The position numbers were made by a program, and so were the translations under genes. 64,000 bases of DNA from Sunxiuqinia indica (GTDB lineage Bacteria; Bacteroidota; Bacteroidia; Bacteroidales; Prolixibacteraceae): contig NZ_WVEM01000011.1 in the NCBI RefSeq assembly GCF_009847015.1, forward strand, positions 62,001 to 126,000. The letters run 5' to 3'. Positions within the stretch are counted from its first letter, which is position 1, and the number at the start of each line of letters is the position of its first letter. Of the stretch, positions 45,930 through 55,983 are shown piece after piece. A model generated the notes under the pieces. That model did no database searches, had not been told where the DNA came from, and saw only the letters and a list, made by a program, of their open reading frames with translations.

Positions 45930-46694
45930 ATGAAAAAAATATTTTTACTCTCCCTGTTATTTATTCAGATAACTGTATTTTCTCAACAGCCGTTAAAGGT
46001 TGAAAAGGCTGAACGACCATCTTCCATGGGCATTCAGCCGGCTTTTGAAGTAGCTGTTCCCAATGCCAGTGTGAAGGACGCCGAAGAATTATTTAAGAAT
46101 TCGATGCACGAGCGAAAATTCTTTGGATTGATCAAGAAGAAGGCTGATTCGAAAAAGAGCGGAGACGAGTGGATGACTGAAGAGTTTGACTTTAAGACCG
46201 TGAGTGATAAACCGATGGTTGTCCTTTTCCAAGCGGCTGATTACGATGACTTGACCTATGTGCGTTTCTTCTTTATTCAGGACAATCAGTTTTTAGGATC
46301 TTCCGATTATAACCCAGCGAAGGTTATTCGAAATGCAGAGAGCTTTGTTCAACAATATGCCGTAACACTTTCTCAGCAGACTATCCAGACTGAAATTGAC
46401 AGTGAGAAGAAAGCGTTATCCAAGCTTGAGAAGAAACTCCGAAAATTGAAGAAGAAAGGCAAGAGGCTTCGAAAGAAGATGGCCAATAGAAAAGATGAAT
46501 ACTTCGGGGAGCTTGTAATTTTAGATGATCCGGTAGAAATTGATGGTTCTACAAAAGGCCAGAAACGCAAGCTCAAAGGCTATGAGAGAAGGATGAGACG
46601 GAATTATAAGCAGCAACAGGATATTGAAAGCCAAATAGCGAATCAGGAAAAAGTGATTGAGAGACTGAATTCAAAACTGGAAGATGTTGAATAG
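45930..46694 (+). CDS. Exported coiled-coil protein of unknown function
   Basis: A 254-residue protein. The signal peptide MKKIFLLSLLFIQITVFSQQ is clear (cleavage near residue 20). A globular domain follows (about 30-145), containing EEFDFKTVSDKPMVVLFQAAD and FFFIQDNQFLGSSDYN, then an extremely Lys/Glu-rich coiled coil (about 152-254; KKALSKLEKKLRKLKKKGKR). I do not recognise the family. It begins about 5 bases after an AT-rich spacer and is separate from the next operon. A periplasmic structural role is possible. Confidence 0.8.
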   Translation: MKKIFLLSLLFIQITVFSQQPLKVEKAERPSSMGIQPAFEVAVPNASVKDAEELFKNSMHERKFFGLIKKKADSKKSGDEWMTEEFDFKTVSDKPMVVLFQAADYDDLTYVRFFFIQDNQFLGSSDYNPAKVIRNAESFVQQYAVTLSQQTIQTEIDSEKKALSKLEKKLRKLKKKGKRLRKKMANRKDEYFGELVILDDPVEIDGSTKGQKRKLKGYERRMRRNYKQQQDIESQIANQEKVIERLNSKLEDVE

Positions 46695-46758
46695 CTTCGG
46701 GGATTAATTATCATGGTTTCTGGTATTTTTCATAACTTTAGTGAAAAATCACCCTGTT

Positions 46759-48045
46759 ATGAATGAAGCTTTTCTTCAGTTTATATGGAAACATAAGTTA
46801 TTCAGTACTGAGAAGTTGAAAGTTGATCGTCAGCCTGTTCAAATTCTTCAAGTGGGGCAACATAATTCTGATGCCGGCCCCGATTTCTTTAATTCACGCA
46901 TTAAAATTGGGCAAACGACTTGGGCCGGAAATGTGGAAATTCATCAAAAAGCTTCAGATTGGTATCGACATCAGCATGAAGCGGACGAGGCTTACAATAA
47001 CGTGATTTTGCATGTGGTTCGAGACAATGATGAAGAGATTCGTAACTCAAAGGGCGAATTAGTTCCTGCAATGGTGGTGGATTATCCGAAACATTTGGAG
47101 GTGAACTATCAGCAACTTTTAAAATCGGATCGGTGGATTGCCTGCGCTGATCGCTTTCACGAAGCCGATCCGATGGCTTTGCAAATTTGGTTTCATGGTT
47201 TGATGATTGAACGGCTTCAGCAAAAGACACAAAACATTGTTGATCGGCTGGAGCAGAACAAAAACGATTGGAACGAAACATTCTACCAGATGTTGGCCCG
47301 TAATTTTGGATTTAAAGTGAATGACCAACCCTTTGAAATGCTGGCCCGGGCCTTGCCGTTGCAAATTTTAGGCAAGCATAAAAACAACTTGTTTCAGGTT
47401 GAAGCATTGCTTTTTGGAACAGCCGGTTTGTTGAACGAACAGTTGTTGGGCGACGATTATTATTTGGCTTTGCGGAAGGAATATTCATTTTTATACAAAA
47501 AATACCGGTTAAAGCCCGTTGAAACACATGTATGGAAGTTCTTGCGTTTGCGTCCGGTTAACTTTCCTACAGTGCGTTTGGCCGAATTTGCCGCACTCAT
47601 TCACCAATCTTCAGCATTATTTTCATCGCTCGTTGAGTTGGACGATTTATCCGAAATTCAAAAGCTGTTTAAGGTGCAAGCTTCGGCGTACTGGGATACT
47701 CACTATCGGTTTAATAAAACTTCAGCGAAACGGAAAAAAGTACTTGGCGATACCGCATTTCAAAACCTGATGATTAATACCGTGGTGCCCTTTCTTTTTA
47801 TTTATGGTGAGTACCACAACCAGGCTCATTTGAAAGAGAAAGCACTTGATTTTCTTGAACGTATTCCGGCTGAGAAAAACTCAATCATTTCAAATTGGCA
47901 AAAATTAGGGGTCGATGTTCGCTCGGCATATGACAGCCAAGCGTTGATTCAGTTGAAAAATTGTTATTGCAATCCCAAAAAATGTTTAAATTGCCACGTA
48001 GGAACCAAATTAATTAATCACGCGATTAAAGGGGAAATAAGTTAG
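46759..48045 (+). CDS. DUF2851 protein
   Basis: A 428-residue cytoplasmic protein of the DUF2851 family, found mostly in Bacteroidota. Family segments seen are QVGQHNSDAGPDFFNSRIKI and WAGNVEIHQKASDWYRHQH, and a Cys-rich end (NCYCNPKKCLNCHVG). The opening part resembles the PD-(D/E)XK pattern (D, ExH around residues 39-61), so a nuclease-like fold is possible (inference). The ATG at 46759 is preferred to a GTG six codons upstream. Its stop is 3 bp before the potassium-channel gene, so the two form an operon. Confidence 0.85.
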   Translation: MNEAFLQFIWKHKLFSTEKLKVDRQPVQILQVGQHNSDAGPDFFNSRIKIGQTTWAGNVEIHQKASDWYRHQHEADEAYNNVILHVVRDNDEEIRNSKGELVPAMVVDYPKHLEVNYQQLLKSDRWIACADRFHEADPMALQIWFHGLMIERLQQKTQNIVDRLEQNKNDWNETFYQMLARNFGFKVNDQPFEMLARALPLQILGKHKNNLFQVEALLFGTAGLLNEQLLGDDYYLALRKEYSFLYKKYRLKPVETHVWKFLRLRPVNFPTVRLAEFAALIHQSSALFSSLVELDDLSEIQKLFKVQASAYWDTHYRFNKTSAKRKKVLGDTAFQNLMINTVVPFLFIYGEYHNQAHLKEKALDFLERIPAEKNSIISNWQKLGVDVRSAYDSQALIQLKNCYCNPKKCLNCHVGTKLINHAIKGEIS

Positions 48046-48048
48046 CCC

Positions 48049-49080
48049 ATGAATAAATTTCAGGAAGTTTCACATAGAACAATCCAAACCGGTATTTTTT
48101 TGCTGATTTTCATGGTTTCGCTTGGAACGGCTGGCTTTTGGTACATTGAAGATTTTTCGCTGATTGATGCGTTCTTTATGACTATTATCACCGTCTCGAC
48201 AGTTGGCTTTGGCGAAATTCATCCGCTGTCTGATGGTGGCAAGTTGTTCACTTCCGGATTAATATTTTTCAGCCTGGGTAGTTTGGCATATGTCGGTTCA
48301 AGTATGGCCAGCTTTGTGTTCGATGGCGAATTAATGAACTATTTAAAAACCTATCGCGTGGATAAAAAAATCGTGAAATTGAAAGATCATGTTATTATTA
48401 TCGGTTACGGACGTAACGGAGAACAAGCGGCCATAGAGCTGCGTGATCATGGAGTTGAATTTGTGATCATCGAACGACGCGAAAATGTTTTGGCACGGAT
48501 CCGAAAGGATGTTCGTTTGCTTTACATTCAGGGAGATGCAACCCATGAGGAGGTTCTGAAAAAGGCTGGTGTTGATCGGGCGCGAGCCTTGATTGCCACA
48601 ACCCCGAATGATGCCGATAATGTTTTTGTTGCTCTTACTGCCCGAAGTATGAATCCGAGTTTGCGAATTGTAAGCCGCGCTTCTGAAATGGAATCGGATA
48701 TGAAGCTGAAACGTGCCGGAGTAACGAATGTTATTATGCCCGAACGGATCGGGGGGCAGCGAATGGCTAAATTAGTTACTCAGCCTGATGTGGTTGAGTT
48801 TCTCGAATACATTTTACTGCAGAAAAGTAAAGATGTTAGTTTAGAGGAAATCAACTGTAGTAACATGGCTGATTATTTTGTAAATAAGCCTATCAGTATA
48901 TTGAAAGGTGAAGATTCTTCGGGAGTCAATATTATTGGAATTAAAATTAGTGGTGCCAAGTATGTGTTTAATCCTGACCCAAATTTGACATTGAGTCGTG
49001 GCGATCAGCTGTTTGTGATTGGTTCGCCCGAACAGGTGAAGTCTTTCAGAGAGTCGCTGGAATCGCCTAAGTATTCGTAA
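48049..49080 (+). CDS. Two-helix potassium channel with RCK/TrkA domains
   Basis: A 343-residue K+ channel like MthK. Helix 1 (about 14-32), a pore loop with the selectivity-filter sequence TVSTVGFGE (about 49-57), and helix 2 (about 66-88) are followed by a TrkA-N (RCK-N) Rossmann domain (VIIIGYGRNGEQAAIEL, about 111-127; IQGDATHEEVL) and a C-terminal RCK-C domain. It sits in an operon with DUF2851, a pairing seen here without an obvious functional link. Confidence 0.93.
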   Translation: MNKFQEVSHRTIQTGIFLLIFMVSLGTAGFWYIEDFSLIDAFFMTIITVSTVGFGEIHPLSDGGKLFTSGLIFFSLGSLAYVGSSMASFVFDGELMNYLKTYRVDKKIVKLKDHVIIIGYGRNGEQAAIELRDHGVEFVIIERRENVLARIRKDVRLLYIQGDATHEEVLKKAGVDRARALIATTPNDADNVFVALTARSMNPSLRIVSRASEMESDMKLKRAGVTNVIMPERIGGQRMAKLVTQPDVVEFLEYILLQKSKDVSLEEINCSNMADYFVNKPISILKGEDSSGVNIIGIKISGAKYVFNPDPNLTLSRGDQLFVIGSPEQVKSFRESLESPKYS

Positions 49081-49223
49081 CGCTTCAATATTAAATGGTT
49101 CTGGCTTGCGTTGGATGCACGTAGTTGTTTTGCGAAATTGAAGAGGAGCGTATTTTCTAATAAAAGTAAGTATTAAACAAGAACCATTTTCAACAGCTAT
49201 TACCTATTTTTCTCACCATGAGA

Positions 49224-49253
49224 TTGAAAATCAAAGTTTTTTGATTACTTTTG
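49224..49253 (+). promoter_or_regulatory. Promoter of rpsO
   Basis: TTG (49224-49226), a 19-bp spacer, then TACTTTTG (49246-49253), the complete Bacteroidota promoter. A leader of about 80 nt lies before the rpsO ATG. Confidence 0.6.
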
Positions 49254-49339
49254 CGCTAGTTTTGAAATTAATTTTAAGCGGTTGTTATTGAATGCGATGC
49301 AACGGTTTAAAAATTGTATCACTTTTAAATATTAAAAAA

Positions 49340-49609
49340 ATGTATTTAACTTCAGAAAAGAAACAAGAGTTTTTTGAAAAGTTTGGTAAAGATGCGAAAG
49401 ACACGGGTACAGCCGAAGGGCAAATCGCTTTGTTCTCATACCGGATCTCTCACTTAACCGAGCACTTGAAAAAGAACAAAAAAGATTACAGCACTCAACG
49501 TTCGTTGGTTCGTTTGGTAGGTAAACGTCGTAGTTTGCTTGACTACCTTAAAAAGAAAGATATCGAAAGATATCGTGCAATTGTAAAAGAATTGAAATTA
49601 CGTCGATAA
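49340..49609 (+). CDS. rpsO: Ribosomal protein S15
   Basis: An 89-residue small-subunit protein that binds 16S rRNA. It has the family pattern EKKQEFFEKFGKDAKDTGTA, then FSYRISHLTEHLK and RSLVRLVGKRRSLLDYLKKK. The ATG at 49340 gives exactly the normal length; extending upstream to an earlier ATG would add 16 residues not found in S15. It precedes pnp, the conserved order. Confidence 0.97.
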   Translation: MYLTSEKKQEFFEKFGKDAKDTGTAEGQIALFSYRISHLTEHLKKNKKDYSTQRSLVRLVGKRRSLLDYLKKKDIERYRAIVKELKLRR

Positions 49610-49620
49610 TTTTATACACA

Positions 49621-49648
49621 GAAAGGGCAATATATTTATTGCCTTTTC
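49621..49648 (+). terminator. rpsO terminator
   Basis: A 12-bp stem (GAAAGGGCAATA / TATTGCCTTTTC, one G-U pair) with a 4-nt loop, followed by T-rich TTATTTTT. It lies between rpsO and pnp. Confidence 0.75.
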
Positions 49649-49716
49649 TTATTTTTGAAATCCCCACCACCATTCGACAAAGTTCGTATTGTTAAATTTT
49701 ATCACAAAAATTGATT

Positions 49717-51981
49717 ATGAATCAAATTATTAAAACAATTGACCTCGGCGATGGCCGGCAAATTACGATTGAAACAGGTCGTTTAGCCAAACAAGCTGAT
49801 GGTGCAGTTGTCGTTAGAATGGGTGACACCATGTTGCTGGCCACTGTGGTTTCAGCTAAAGAAGCCAGAGAAGATGTTGATTTTATGCCGGTATCAGTTG
49901 ATTACCGCGAAAAATTTTCTGCTGCAGGTCGTTTCCCTGGTGGGTTTTTAAAACGTGAAGCTCGTCCGAGTGACGATGAAATTTTGGTTGCCCGTTTGGT
50001 AGACCGTGCCCTTCGTCCACTCTTTCCTGCCGATTATCACGCTGAAACTGCGGTAATGATCAGCCTTATTTCCTATGACAAAGACGTTATGGCCGACTCA
50101 TTGGCCGGATTGGCTGCATCAGCAGCAATCGCTGTGTCTGACGTTCCTTTTGAAGCGCCGATCTCCGAAGTGCGTGTTGGACGCGTTGATGGCGAAATGA
50201 TTGTTAACCCAAGTAGCACGCAGCTAGCTGAAGCCGATATTGATATTATGGTAGCTGCCACTTACGACAATATCATGATGGTTGAAGGTGAGATGGATGA
50301 AGTATCAGAAGAAGAGATGCTTGAAGCCATTAAAGTTGCTCACGAAGCCATTAAAATACACTGTAAAGTACAGGAAGAGTTAGCTGCCGAAGTTGGTGTT
50401 GTTAAACGTGAGTATTGTCACGAAGTAAACAACGAAGAACTGAAAGCTAAAGTAGAAGCAGACTTATTTGATGCTTGTTACGATATTGCAAAACAGCAAC
50501 TAAAAGATAAACAACTTCGCATTGAGTCATTTGCTAAAATTGTAGATGACTATGTTGAGAAGTACCTTGAAGAAAATGCTGAAAACGAGGAAATAGACTT
50601 AGTTCAAGATGAAAAGCTTATCCGTCGATACTTTCACAAAGTCGAGGGCGAATCTATGCGTCGCATGATTTTGGATGAAGGTATTCGCTTGGATGGTCGT
50701 AAAACAGATGAAATTCGTCCAATTTGGGGAGAAGTTGATTATTTGCCGGGAGCTCATGGTTCAGCCATTTTTACTCGTGGCGAAACACAGTCGCTTTCTT
50801 CAATCACTTTGGGAACCAAAATGGATATCAAAAAGATTGATAACGTAACGTTCCAGGGAACTGAACGATTCTTGTTGCATTACAATTTTCCCCCATTTTG
50901 TGTTGGTGATGCGAAAACACCTCGTGGATTAGGACGTCGCGAAATTGGTCATGGTAACCTGGCTTTCCGTGCCTTGAAGCGTATGATTCCTGAAGATTTT
51001 CCATATGTTGTTCGTGTTGTTTCTGATATTTTGGAATCAAACGGATCATCATCAATGGCAACAGTTTGCGCCGGAACCATGTGTATGATGGATGCCGGAA
51101 TGAATATGAAACGTCCGGTTTCGGGTATTGCCATGGGATTGATTACCGATAAAAACTCAGATAAATTCGCGGTACTTTCAGACATTCTGGGTGATGAAGA
51201 TCACTTGGGTGATATGGACTTCAAAGTAACCGGAACGGAAAAAGGCATTACAGCAACCCAAATGGATATTAAGGTTGACGGACTTTCATACGAAGTGTTG
51301 TCACAAGCTTTGCATCAGGCCAAAGAAGGTCGTGAACATATCCTTGGAAAAATTCTTGAAGTTATTCCTGAACCTCGGGTAGAATACAAACCAAATGTTC
51401 CACGTGTTGAAACCATTCAGATTCCGAAGGATATGATTGGACCAATCATTGGACCTGGAGGTAAAAATATTCAGCAAATGCAGGAAGAAACCAACACCGT
51501 TATCGTTATTGAAGAACGAGATGACTTTGGTTGGGTTGAAATCTCGGGTTTGAACAAAGAAGCCATGGATGCTGCAAAAGAACGTGTGAAACGTATTATT
51601 GCTCTTCCGGAGAAAGGCGAAACTTACAAAGGGAAAATAAAAAATATCACAACCTTTGGAGCCTTTGTTGAAATTATGCCCGGAAAAGAAGGTTTGCTTC
51701 ATATTTCTGAAATTACCTGGGAGCGTTTATCCAATGTTGAGGATGCCCTTAAAGTAGGTGAAGAAGTTGAAGTCAAACTATTGGACATTGACCGCGATGG
51801 AAAACTGAAACTTTCTCGCAAGGCATTGTTGCCAAAACCCGAAGGTTATGTAGAGCGTGAGCGCAGCGACCGTGGAGGCGATCGTCGTCCACCTCGTCGT
51901 GATGGCGGTGGCCGCGATGGAAATCGCGATAACCGTGATCGTCGCGGAGATCGCAGACCACCAAGAGAAAACAGAGATTAG
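49717..51981 (+). CDS. pnp: Polynucleotide phosphorylase
   Basis: A 754-residue exoribonuclease that degrades RNA 3' to 5' with phosphate. Two RNase PH-type domains (about 1-225 and 295-545; [20 protein letters not shown] and [21 protein letters not shown]) flank a helical linker. A KH domain ([20 protein letters not shown], about 567-586) and an S1 domain ([20 protein letters not shown], about 640-659) follow. The tail after about 715 is Arg/Gly/Asp-rich and low-complexity. The start is ATG 49717, not the upstream TTG. Confidence 0.96.
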   Translation: MNQIIKTIDLGDGRQITIETGRLAKQADGAVVVRMGDTMLLATVVSAKEAREDVDFMPVSVDYREKFSAAGRFPGGFLKREARPSDDEILVARLVDRALRPLFPADYHAETAVMISLISYDKDVMADSLAGLAASAAIAVSDVPFEAPISEVRVGRVDGEMIVNPSSTQLAEADIDIMVAATYDNIMMVEGEMDEVSEEEMLEAIKVAHEAIKIHCKVQEELAAEVGVVKREYCHEVNNEELKAKVEADLFDACYDIAKQQLKDKQLRIESFAKIVDDYVEKYLEENAENEEIDLVQDEKLIRRYFHKVEGESMRRMILDEGIRLDGRKTDEIRPIWGEVDYLPGAHGSAIFTRGETQSLSSITLGTKMDIKKIDNVTFQGTERFLLHYNFPPFCVGDAKTPRGLGRREIGHGNLAFRALKRMIPEDFPYVVRVVSDILESNGSSSMATVCAGTMCMMDAGMNMKRPVSGIAMGLITDKNSDKFAVLSDILGDEDHLGDMDFKVTGTEKGITATQMDIKVDGLSYEVLSQALHQAKEGREHILGKILEVIPEPRVEYKPNVPRVETIQIPKDMIGPIIGPGGKNIQQMQEETNTVIVIEERDDFGWVEISGLNKEAMDAAKERVKRIIALPEKGETYKGKIKNITTFGAFVEIMPGKEGLLHISEITWERLSNVEDALKVGEEVEVKLLDIDRDGKLKLSRKALLPKPEGYVERERSDRGGDRRPPRRDGGGRDGNRDNRDRRGDRRPPRENRD

Positions 51982-52000
51982 TTCAACGTTTAAATATATA

Positions 52001-52027
52001 AATGCCCGCTTGTCGGGCATTTTTTTT
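52001..52027 (+). terminator. pnp terminator
   Basis: Stem AATGCCCG / CGGGCATT with a 5-nt loop and a run of T: a textbook intrinsic terminator. Confidence 0.85.
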
Positions 52028-52035
52028 CATTAGTT

Positions 52036-52521
52036 ATGGGTGAATGGAGCCAAAAAATTACTGCCGGCATTGAGCAAGAATTATCGGGCACAAAAGATAG
52101 CGACCTGCGTTTTTTACGTGTGGCAGAATACCTGCGAATGGTAAAACGGGTCGACGAGTTTTCGAAGGATTGTGATCAATGCCAGCAATTTCAGAAAGAA
52201 ATAGAACAACAACTAAATACGATTAGCAGCGCGGTTAATAACACCGGGAAAGACCGAAGAAACTACGATCGGCACATTGATCGGTTGGCTCGACATATGA
52301 AAAAGGAACACGGCTTTTACCCGCCATTCTTCTATCGCTATTCGTTGAGCTTTTTTTATACGCTGGTTGGCGGAGTTTCAGGTTTGTTAACAAGCTTCTT
52401 CTTTTCTTCGATCGACCGCTGGTTTTTTATTATCCCGCCGTTGGTTGTTGGATTGCTTGTTGGGCAGTTTATAGGAGGACAAAAAGATGCCAGGATCAGA
52501 GCAAATAAAAAAATACTGTAA
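52036..52521 (+). CDS. Small protein with two C-terminal membrane helices
   Basis: A 161-residue protein. The first 90 residues look like a helical cytoplasmic region with a CDQC pair (46-49) and many charged residues, then two hydrophobic helices (about 105-125 and 130-148). No family is recognised. It starts 9 bp after the pnp terminator and is followed by the S9 peptidase gene after 55 bp. Confidence 0.7.
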   Translation: MGEWSQKITAGIEQELSGTKDSDLRFLRVAEYLRMVKRVDEFSKDCDQCQQFQKEIEQQLNTISSAVNNTGKDRRNYDRHIDRLARHMKKEHGFYPPFFYRYSLSFFYTLVGGVSGLLTSFFFSSIDRWFFIIPPLVVGLLVGQFIGGQKDARIRANKKIL

Positions 52522-52576
52522 TATTTCCGACAGGTTCATAACTGATAGCTTAAGAAAAGTTTGAAGAGATATTATC

Positions 52577-54682
52577 ATGACAAAATTAAACTACATTTTA
52601 TTCATAGTACTGATGTGTTCTTGCAGTAAGAAACAAACAATTGATTATCCTGTCACCCAAAAAGGAGATGTTGAAGATACTTATTTCGAAACCGTTGTTG
52701 AAGATCCATATCGTTGGTTGGAAGATGACAATTCGGAAGAAACAGCCGAATGGGTGAAAGCTCAAAACAATGTCACTTTTGATTATTTAAACTCGTTGCC
52801 AAATCGTGACGAAATCAAGCAGCAGTTAACAAAGCTGATGGACTATCCGAGGCACGGAAAACCATTTAAAAAGGCCGGTAAATATTTCTTTTTCAAGAAC
52901 GATGGTCTTCAAAATCAAAGTGTGCTTTACATGACTGAGGCGTTGAATGAAAAGGCTCAGGCGGTTTTGGATCCGAATACCTTTTCAGAAGACGGAACGA
53001 TCGCTTTGTCCGGGACTGAACTGTCCGAGGATGGGAAATACCTCGTTTATATGATTGCCAAATCCGGTTCCGATTGGAATGAGATTTTTGTAAAAAACAT
53101 TGAGACAGGAGAGAAGCTGAGCGACCATATTGAGTGGGTGAAATTTTCAGGCCTGGCCTGGTATAATAATGGGTTTTACTACAGTGCTTACGATGAACCC
53201 AAAGAGGGCGATGAGTTGTCTGCATCCAATCAATTCCAAAAAATATACTACCATAAGTTGGGAACTTCGCAGGAAGAAGATGAGTTGATTATGGCTGATG
53301 AGACAAACCCAAAACGAATGTTTGGTGTAGGAATCACCGATGATAAGCGTTTCTTGCTGGTGTCCATGAGTGAAGCTTCACATGGGAATGCCCTGTCGGT
53401 AAAAGATCTTTCAAAAAAGGGTTCGGATTACATTCCATTGATGAAAGAAATCGAGTATGAATTTCATACCCAGGAGAATATTGGTGACGATCTGTTTGTG
53501 TTGACCAATTATAAAGCACCCAAGTACCGCCTGGTAAAAATCAACATCAACAAACCCGAAGAGAAAGATTGGGTTGAGGTTATTCCGGAAGGGGATGAAA
53601 TACTGCAAGGGACAAGTTTTGTGGGCGGTAAAATTGTAGCCGATTACATGGAGAATGCACACAGCGTCGTCGAAGTGTATAATTATGATGGCACATTTGA
53701 TTATAAAATAAATTTACCCGGAATTGGTAGTGTCAGCGGTTTCTCTGGTAAAAAAGATGAATCTGTTGCTTTTTATAGCTATTCATCCTATAATACTCCG
53801 GGCGAAATTTACCAGTACGACTTTAATAAAAAGGAATCCGAGCTGTTTTATCGCCCTGCAGTAACGTTTAATCCCGATGATTTTGTAGTAAAACAAACGT
53901 TTTTCGAATCGAAGGATGGAACGCGTGTTCCGATGTTTATCGTGCACAAAAAAGGAATTGAGTTAGATGGCGATAATCCTACTTTGCTGTATGGCTATGG
54001 TGGATTTAATGTCAGCCTGACACCCGCATTTTCCGCTACCCGGATGGCTTTTATGCAAAATGGAGGAGTTTATGCGGTGGTAAATTTACGTGGAGGTGGC
54101 GAGTACGGAGAGGATTGGCATCAGGCAGGAACAAAGCTGAATAAGCAAAATGTGTTCGACGATTGTATTGCGGCTGCCGAACATTTGATTGCTGAGAAAT
54201 ATACTTCAAAAGAAAAACTGGCCTTGATGGGCGGTTCGAATGGCGGCTTGCTGGTTGGTGCGGTAATTAATCAACGCCCTGATTTGTTCAAAGTGGCTTT
54301 GCCGGCTGTTGGAGTGATGGACATGCTCCGCTTTCATAAGTTTACCATTGGCTGGGCTTGGGCCGGCGATTATGGAACCAGCGAAGACAGCAAAGAGATG
54401 TTTGAGTATTTGCATGGTTATTCGCCTTACCACAATATCAAAAAAGGAGTTGATTATCCGGCGGTGCTGGTAACAACTGCCGACCATGATGACCGTGTTG
54501 TTCCCGCACACTCGTTTAAATACATTGCCCGTTTACAGGAATATCACACCGGGCCAATGCCAACTTTGATTCGTATTGATGTAAAAGCCGGCCATGGAGC
54601 AGGAAAACCCACTGCCAAGGTGATCGAGGAATATACCGATGTTTGGTCGTTTATGCTTTATCATTTAGATGTTGAGATGTAA
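52577..54682 (+). CDS. Prolyl oligopeptidase-family serine peptidase (S9)
   Basis: A 701-residue exported peptidase that cuts after proline in short peptides. The start MTKLNYILFIVLMCSC looks like a lipoprotein signal with cysteines at 14 and 16. A beta-propeller (about 70-420) precedes the alpha/beta hydrolase domain: catalytic Ser in GGSNGGLLVGA, Asp in DHDDRVVP, and His in GHGAGKP. All three catalytic residues are present. It has a strong terminator, so it may be monocistronic. Confidence 0.93.
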   Translation: MTKLNYILFIVLMCSCSKKQTIDYPVTQKGDVEDTYFETVVEDPYRWLEDDNSEETAEWVKAQNNVTFDYLNSLPNRDEIKQQLTKLMDYPRHGKPFKKAGKYFFFKNDGLQNQSVLYMTEALNEKAQAVLDPNTFSEDGTIALSGTELSEDGKYLVYMIAKSGSDWNEIFVKNIETGEKLSDHIEWVKFSGLAWYNNGFYYSAYDEPKEGDELSASNQFQKIYYHKLGTSQEEDELIMADETNPKRMFGVGITDDKRFLLVSMSEASHGNALSVKDLSKKGSDYIPLMKEIEYEFHTQENIGDDLFVLTNYKAPKYRLVKININKPEEKDWVEVIPEGDEILQGTSFVGGKIVADYMENAHSVVEVYNYDGTFDYKINLPGIGSVSGFSGKKDESVAFYSYSSYNTPGEIYQYDFNKKESELFYRPAVTFNPDDFVVKQTFFESKDGTRVPMFIVHKKGIELDGDNPTLLYGYGGFNVSLTPAFSATRMAFMQNGGVYAVVNLRGGGEYGEDWHQAGTKLNKQNVFDDCIAAAEHLIAEKYTSKEKLALMGGSNGGLLVGAVINQRPDLFKVALPAVGVMDMLRFHKFTIGWAWAGDYGTSEDSKEMFEYLHGYSPYHNIKKGVDYPAVLVTTADHDDRVVPAHSFKYIARLQEYHTGPMPTLIRIDVKAGHGAGKPTAKVIEEYTDVWSFMLYHLDVEM

Positions 54683-54723
54683 AGCTGAATTTATAATTCA
54701 ACAAGAAATATTGTACTTTGATG

Positions 54724-54757
54724 TCCCGGGAGTGAAAAAGCTGCCGGGATTTTTTTT
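54724..54757 (+). terminator. Terminator after the S9 peptidase
   Basis: Stem TCCCGG / CCGGGA with a 14-nt loop and an eight-T run. Confidence 0.8.
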
Positions 54758-55042
54758 GTTATGAAGATCAATTATTTATTTAGAGTCTCACCGCCTTTTT
54801 TGATTTCATTTCGCACATCTCGTTATTGTCAGGCAGGCCACCCCCGATTTCTTTCACGACAGTGTTGCCGCACTATTTGATCTAGAATCATGTAATAGCA
54901 AAGGGCAACGTATCTCAAATCAAAATTATTAACAAAATAGTTAAGAAACATTTGTTCTATTTAAAATAAATGTGATAACTTATGTCTTGTTAATTAAGGT
55001 TCGTCAATTATCATTTTATCCTAACCCTGAAATTTTAAAATA
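54758..55042. other. Gene-free AT-rich stretch
   Basis: About 285 bp. No ORF, RNA gene or TAnnTTTG box is evident; it must hold the promoter of the next gene but I cannot point to it. Confidence 0.45.
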
Positions 55043-55501
55043 ATGGAAAATCAAATTAATGTTGAGTTATTGGCTGAAGACCTGGATTTGATCCTTCAGT
55101 CCATTGTAACGATTCGCGAAAAAATGCCTTTCCTGGTGAGGCTAACACCAGAAGAAAAGAAAACACTGGCCATGATGGATGACGGGCGCGCCCCGTTCAC
55201 GGAAAAGGCCATTGACTATGCCGGACATGAACCCGCTCTGAATCCGAATGAAACCCTGTTGGATGAATCCCGTAAAGATATCTCATTGTATGAAAGCCTG
55301 GGCAGTGTTGAGCGGGAGTTAAGCCGTTTGACGGAGATGGTCTCCGATACCCGTATGCTGGCCGGCGCCGAAGCCTACGAAACAGCCCGCATCATATACA
55401 AAATGGCCAAAATTGCCGCGTCCATGAGTGTTCCGGGAACCAAAACAATTGTAGACGACCTTGGAAAGTTGTACCAAAGACAAGGCAAAACGCAGAAATA
55501 A
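55043..55501 (+). CDS. Small helical protein of unknown function
   Basis: A 152-residue soluble, all-helix-looking protein without signal peptide or membrane helix. A segment SLGSVERELSRLTEMVSDTR and AYETARIIYKMAKIAASMSV suggests amphipathic helices. It stands alone with its own terminator and precedes the repeat-rich gap and secretion genes. I know similar short proteins only as hypothetical in Bacteroidota; no function can be given. Confidence 0.75.
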   Translation: MENQINVELLAEDLDLILQSIVTIREKMPFLVRLTPEEKKTLAMMDDGRAPFTEKAIDYAGHEPALNPNETLLDESRKDISLYESLGSVERELSRLTEMVSDTRMLAGAEAYETARIIYKMAKIAASMSVPGTKTIVDDLGKLYQRQGKTQK

Positions 55502-55532
55502 CAATCATTTACAGAACCTTGTTAACAAGAGA

Positions 55533-55570
55533 AAATCTCCGGGATGCCGTCATTTCCGGAGATTTTTTTT
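55533..55570 (+). terminator. Terminator after the 152-residue protein
   Basis: Stem AAATCTCCGG / CCGGAGATTT (13-nt loop), ending in a T-run. Very clear. Confidence 0.85.
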
Positions 55571-55658
55571 ATCTCTTGGTTTATATGAAAACCGGCCTTT
55601 GTAAAGCCGGAGGAAGAAGAACAGGCCTTTTATTGGGCTTTATGGCCAAACACTGTTT

Positions 55659-55864
55659 GAAAACTAATTCCTGTTTTAACACTGAAAACAAGTCTGAAAT
55701 GAAAAGCAGTTCTTAATTTGACCTCAAATTCAAGGTCGAAATGAAAACCAGTTTACAGTTTGACCTTAAAACCGGGGTCAAAATGAAAATTAGTTCAGCT
55801 TGTCTCCTCGAAGTTGATCTTCCGATGAGAACCAGTTTATGTTTTGACCCTGAAATTACCCTCC
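55659..55864. repeat. Degenerate 42-bp tandem repeat array
   Basis: Four to five head-to-tail units: partial at 55659-55695, then 55696-55737, 55738-55779 (both exactly 42 bp), 55780-55823 and 55824-55864. Each opens with a variant of ATGAAAAnnAGTT, followed in units 1, 2 and 4 by TTTGACC; units 1 and 2 end in GGTC, pairing with GACC to give a weak internal palindrome. It is decayed and shows no coding potential. Confidence 0.6.
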
Positions 55865-55983
55865 GGCTGTTCAATTGTATTACTTCCGACAGCGTTTACA
55901 AACGGCAACACCCCGCTATTCGTATTTTCCGCTAAAGAGCTTCGGTTTCTGACAATAACTTTGCTCCAGAAGATATACTCCGG

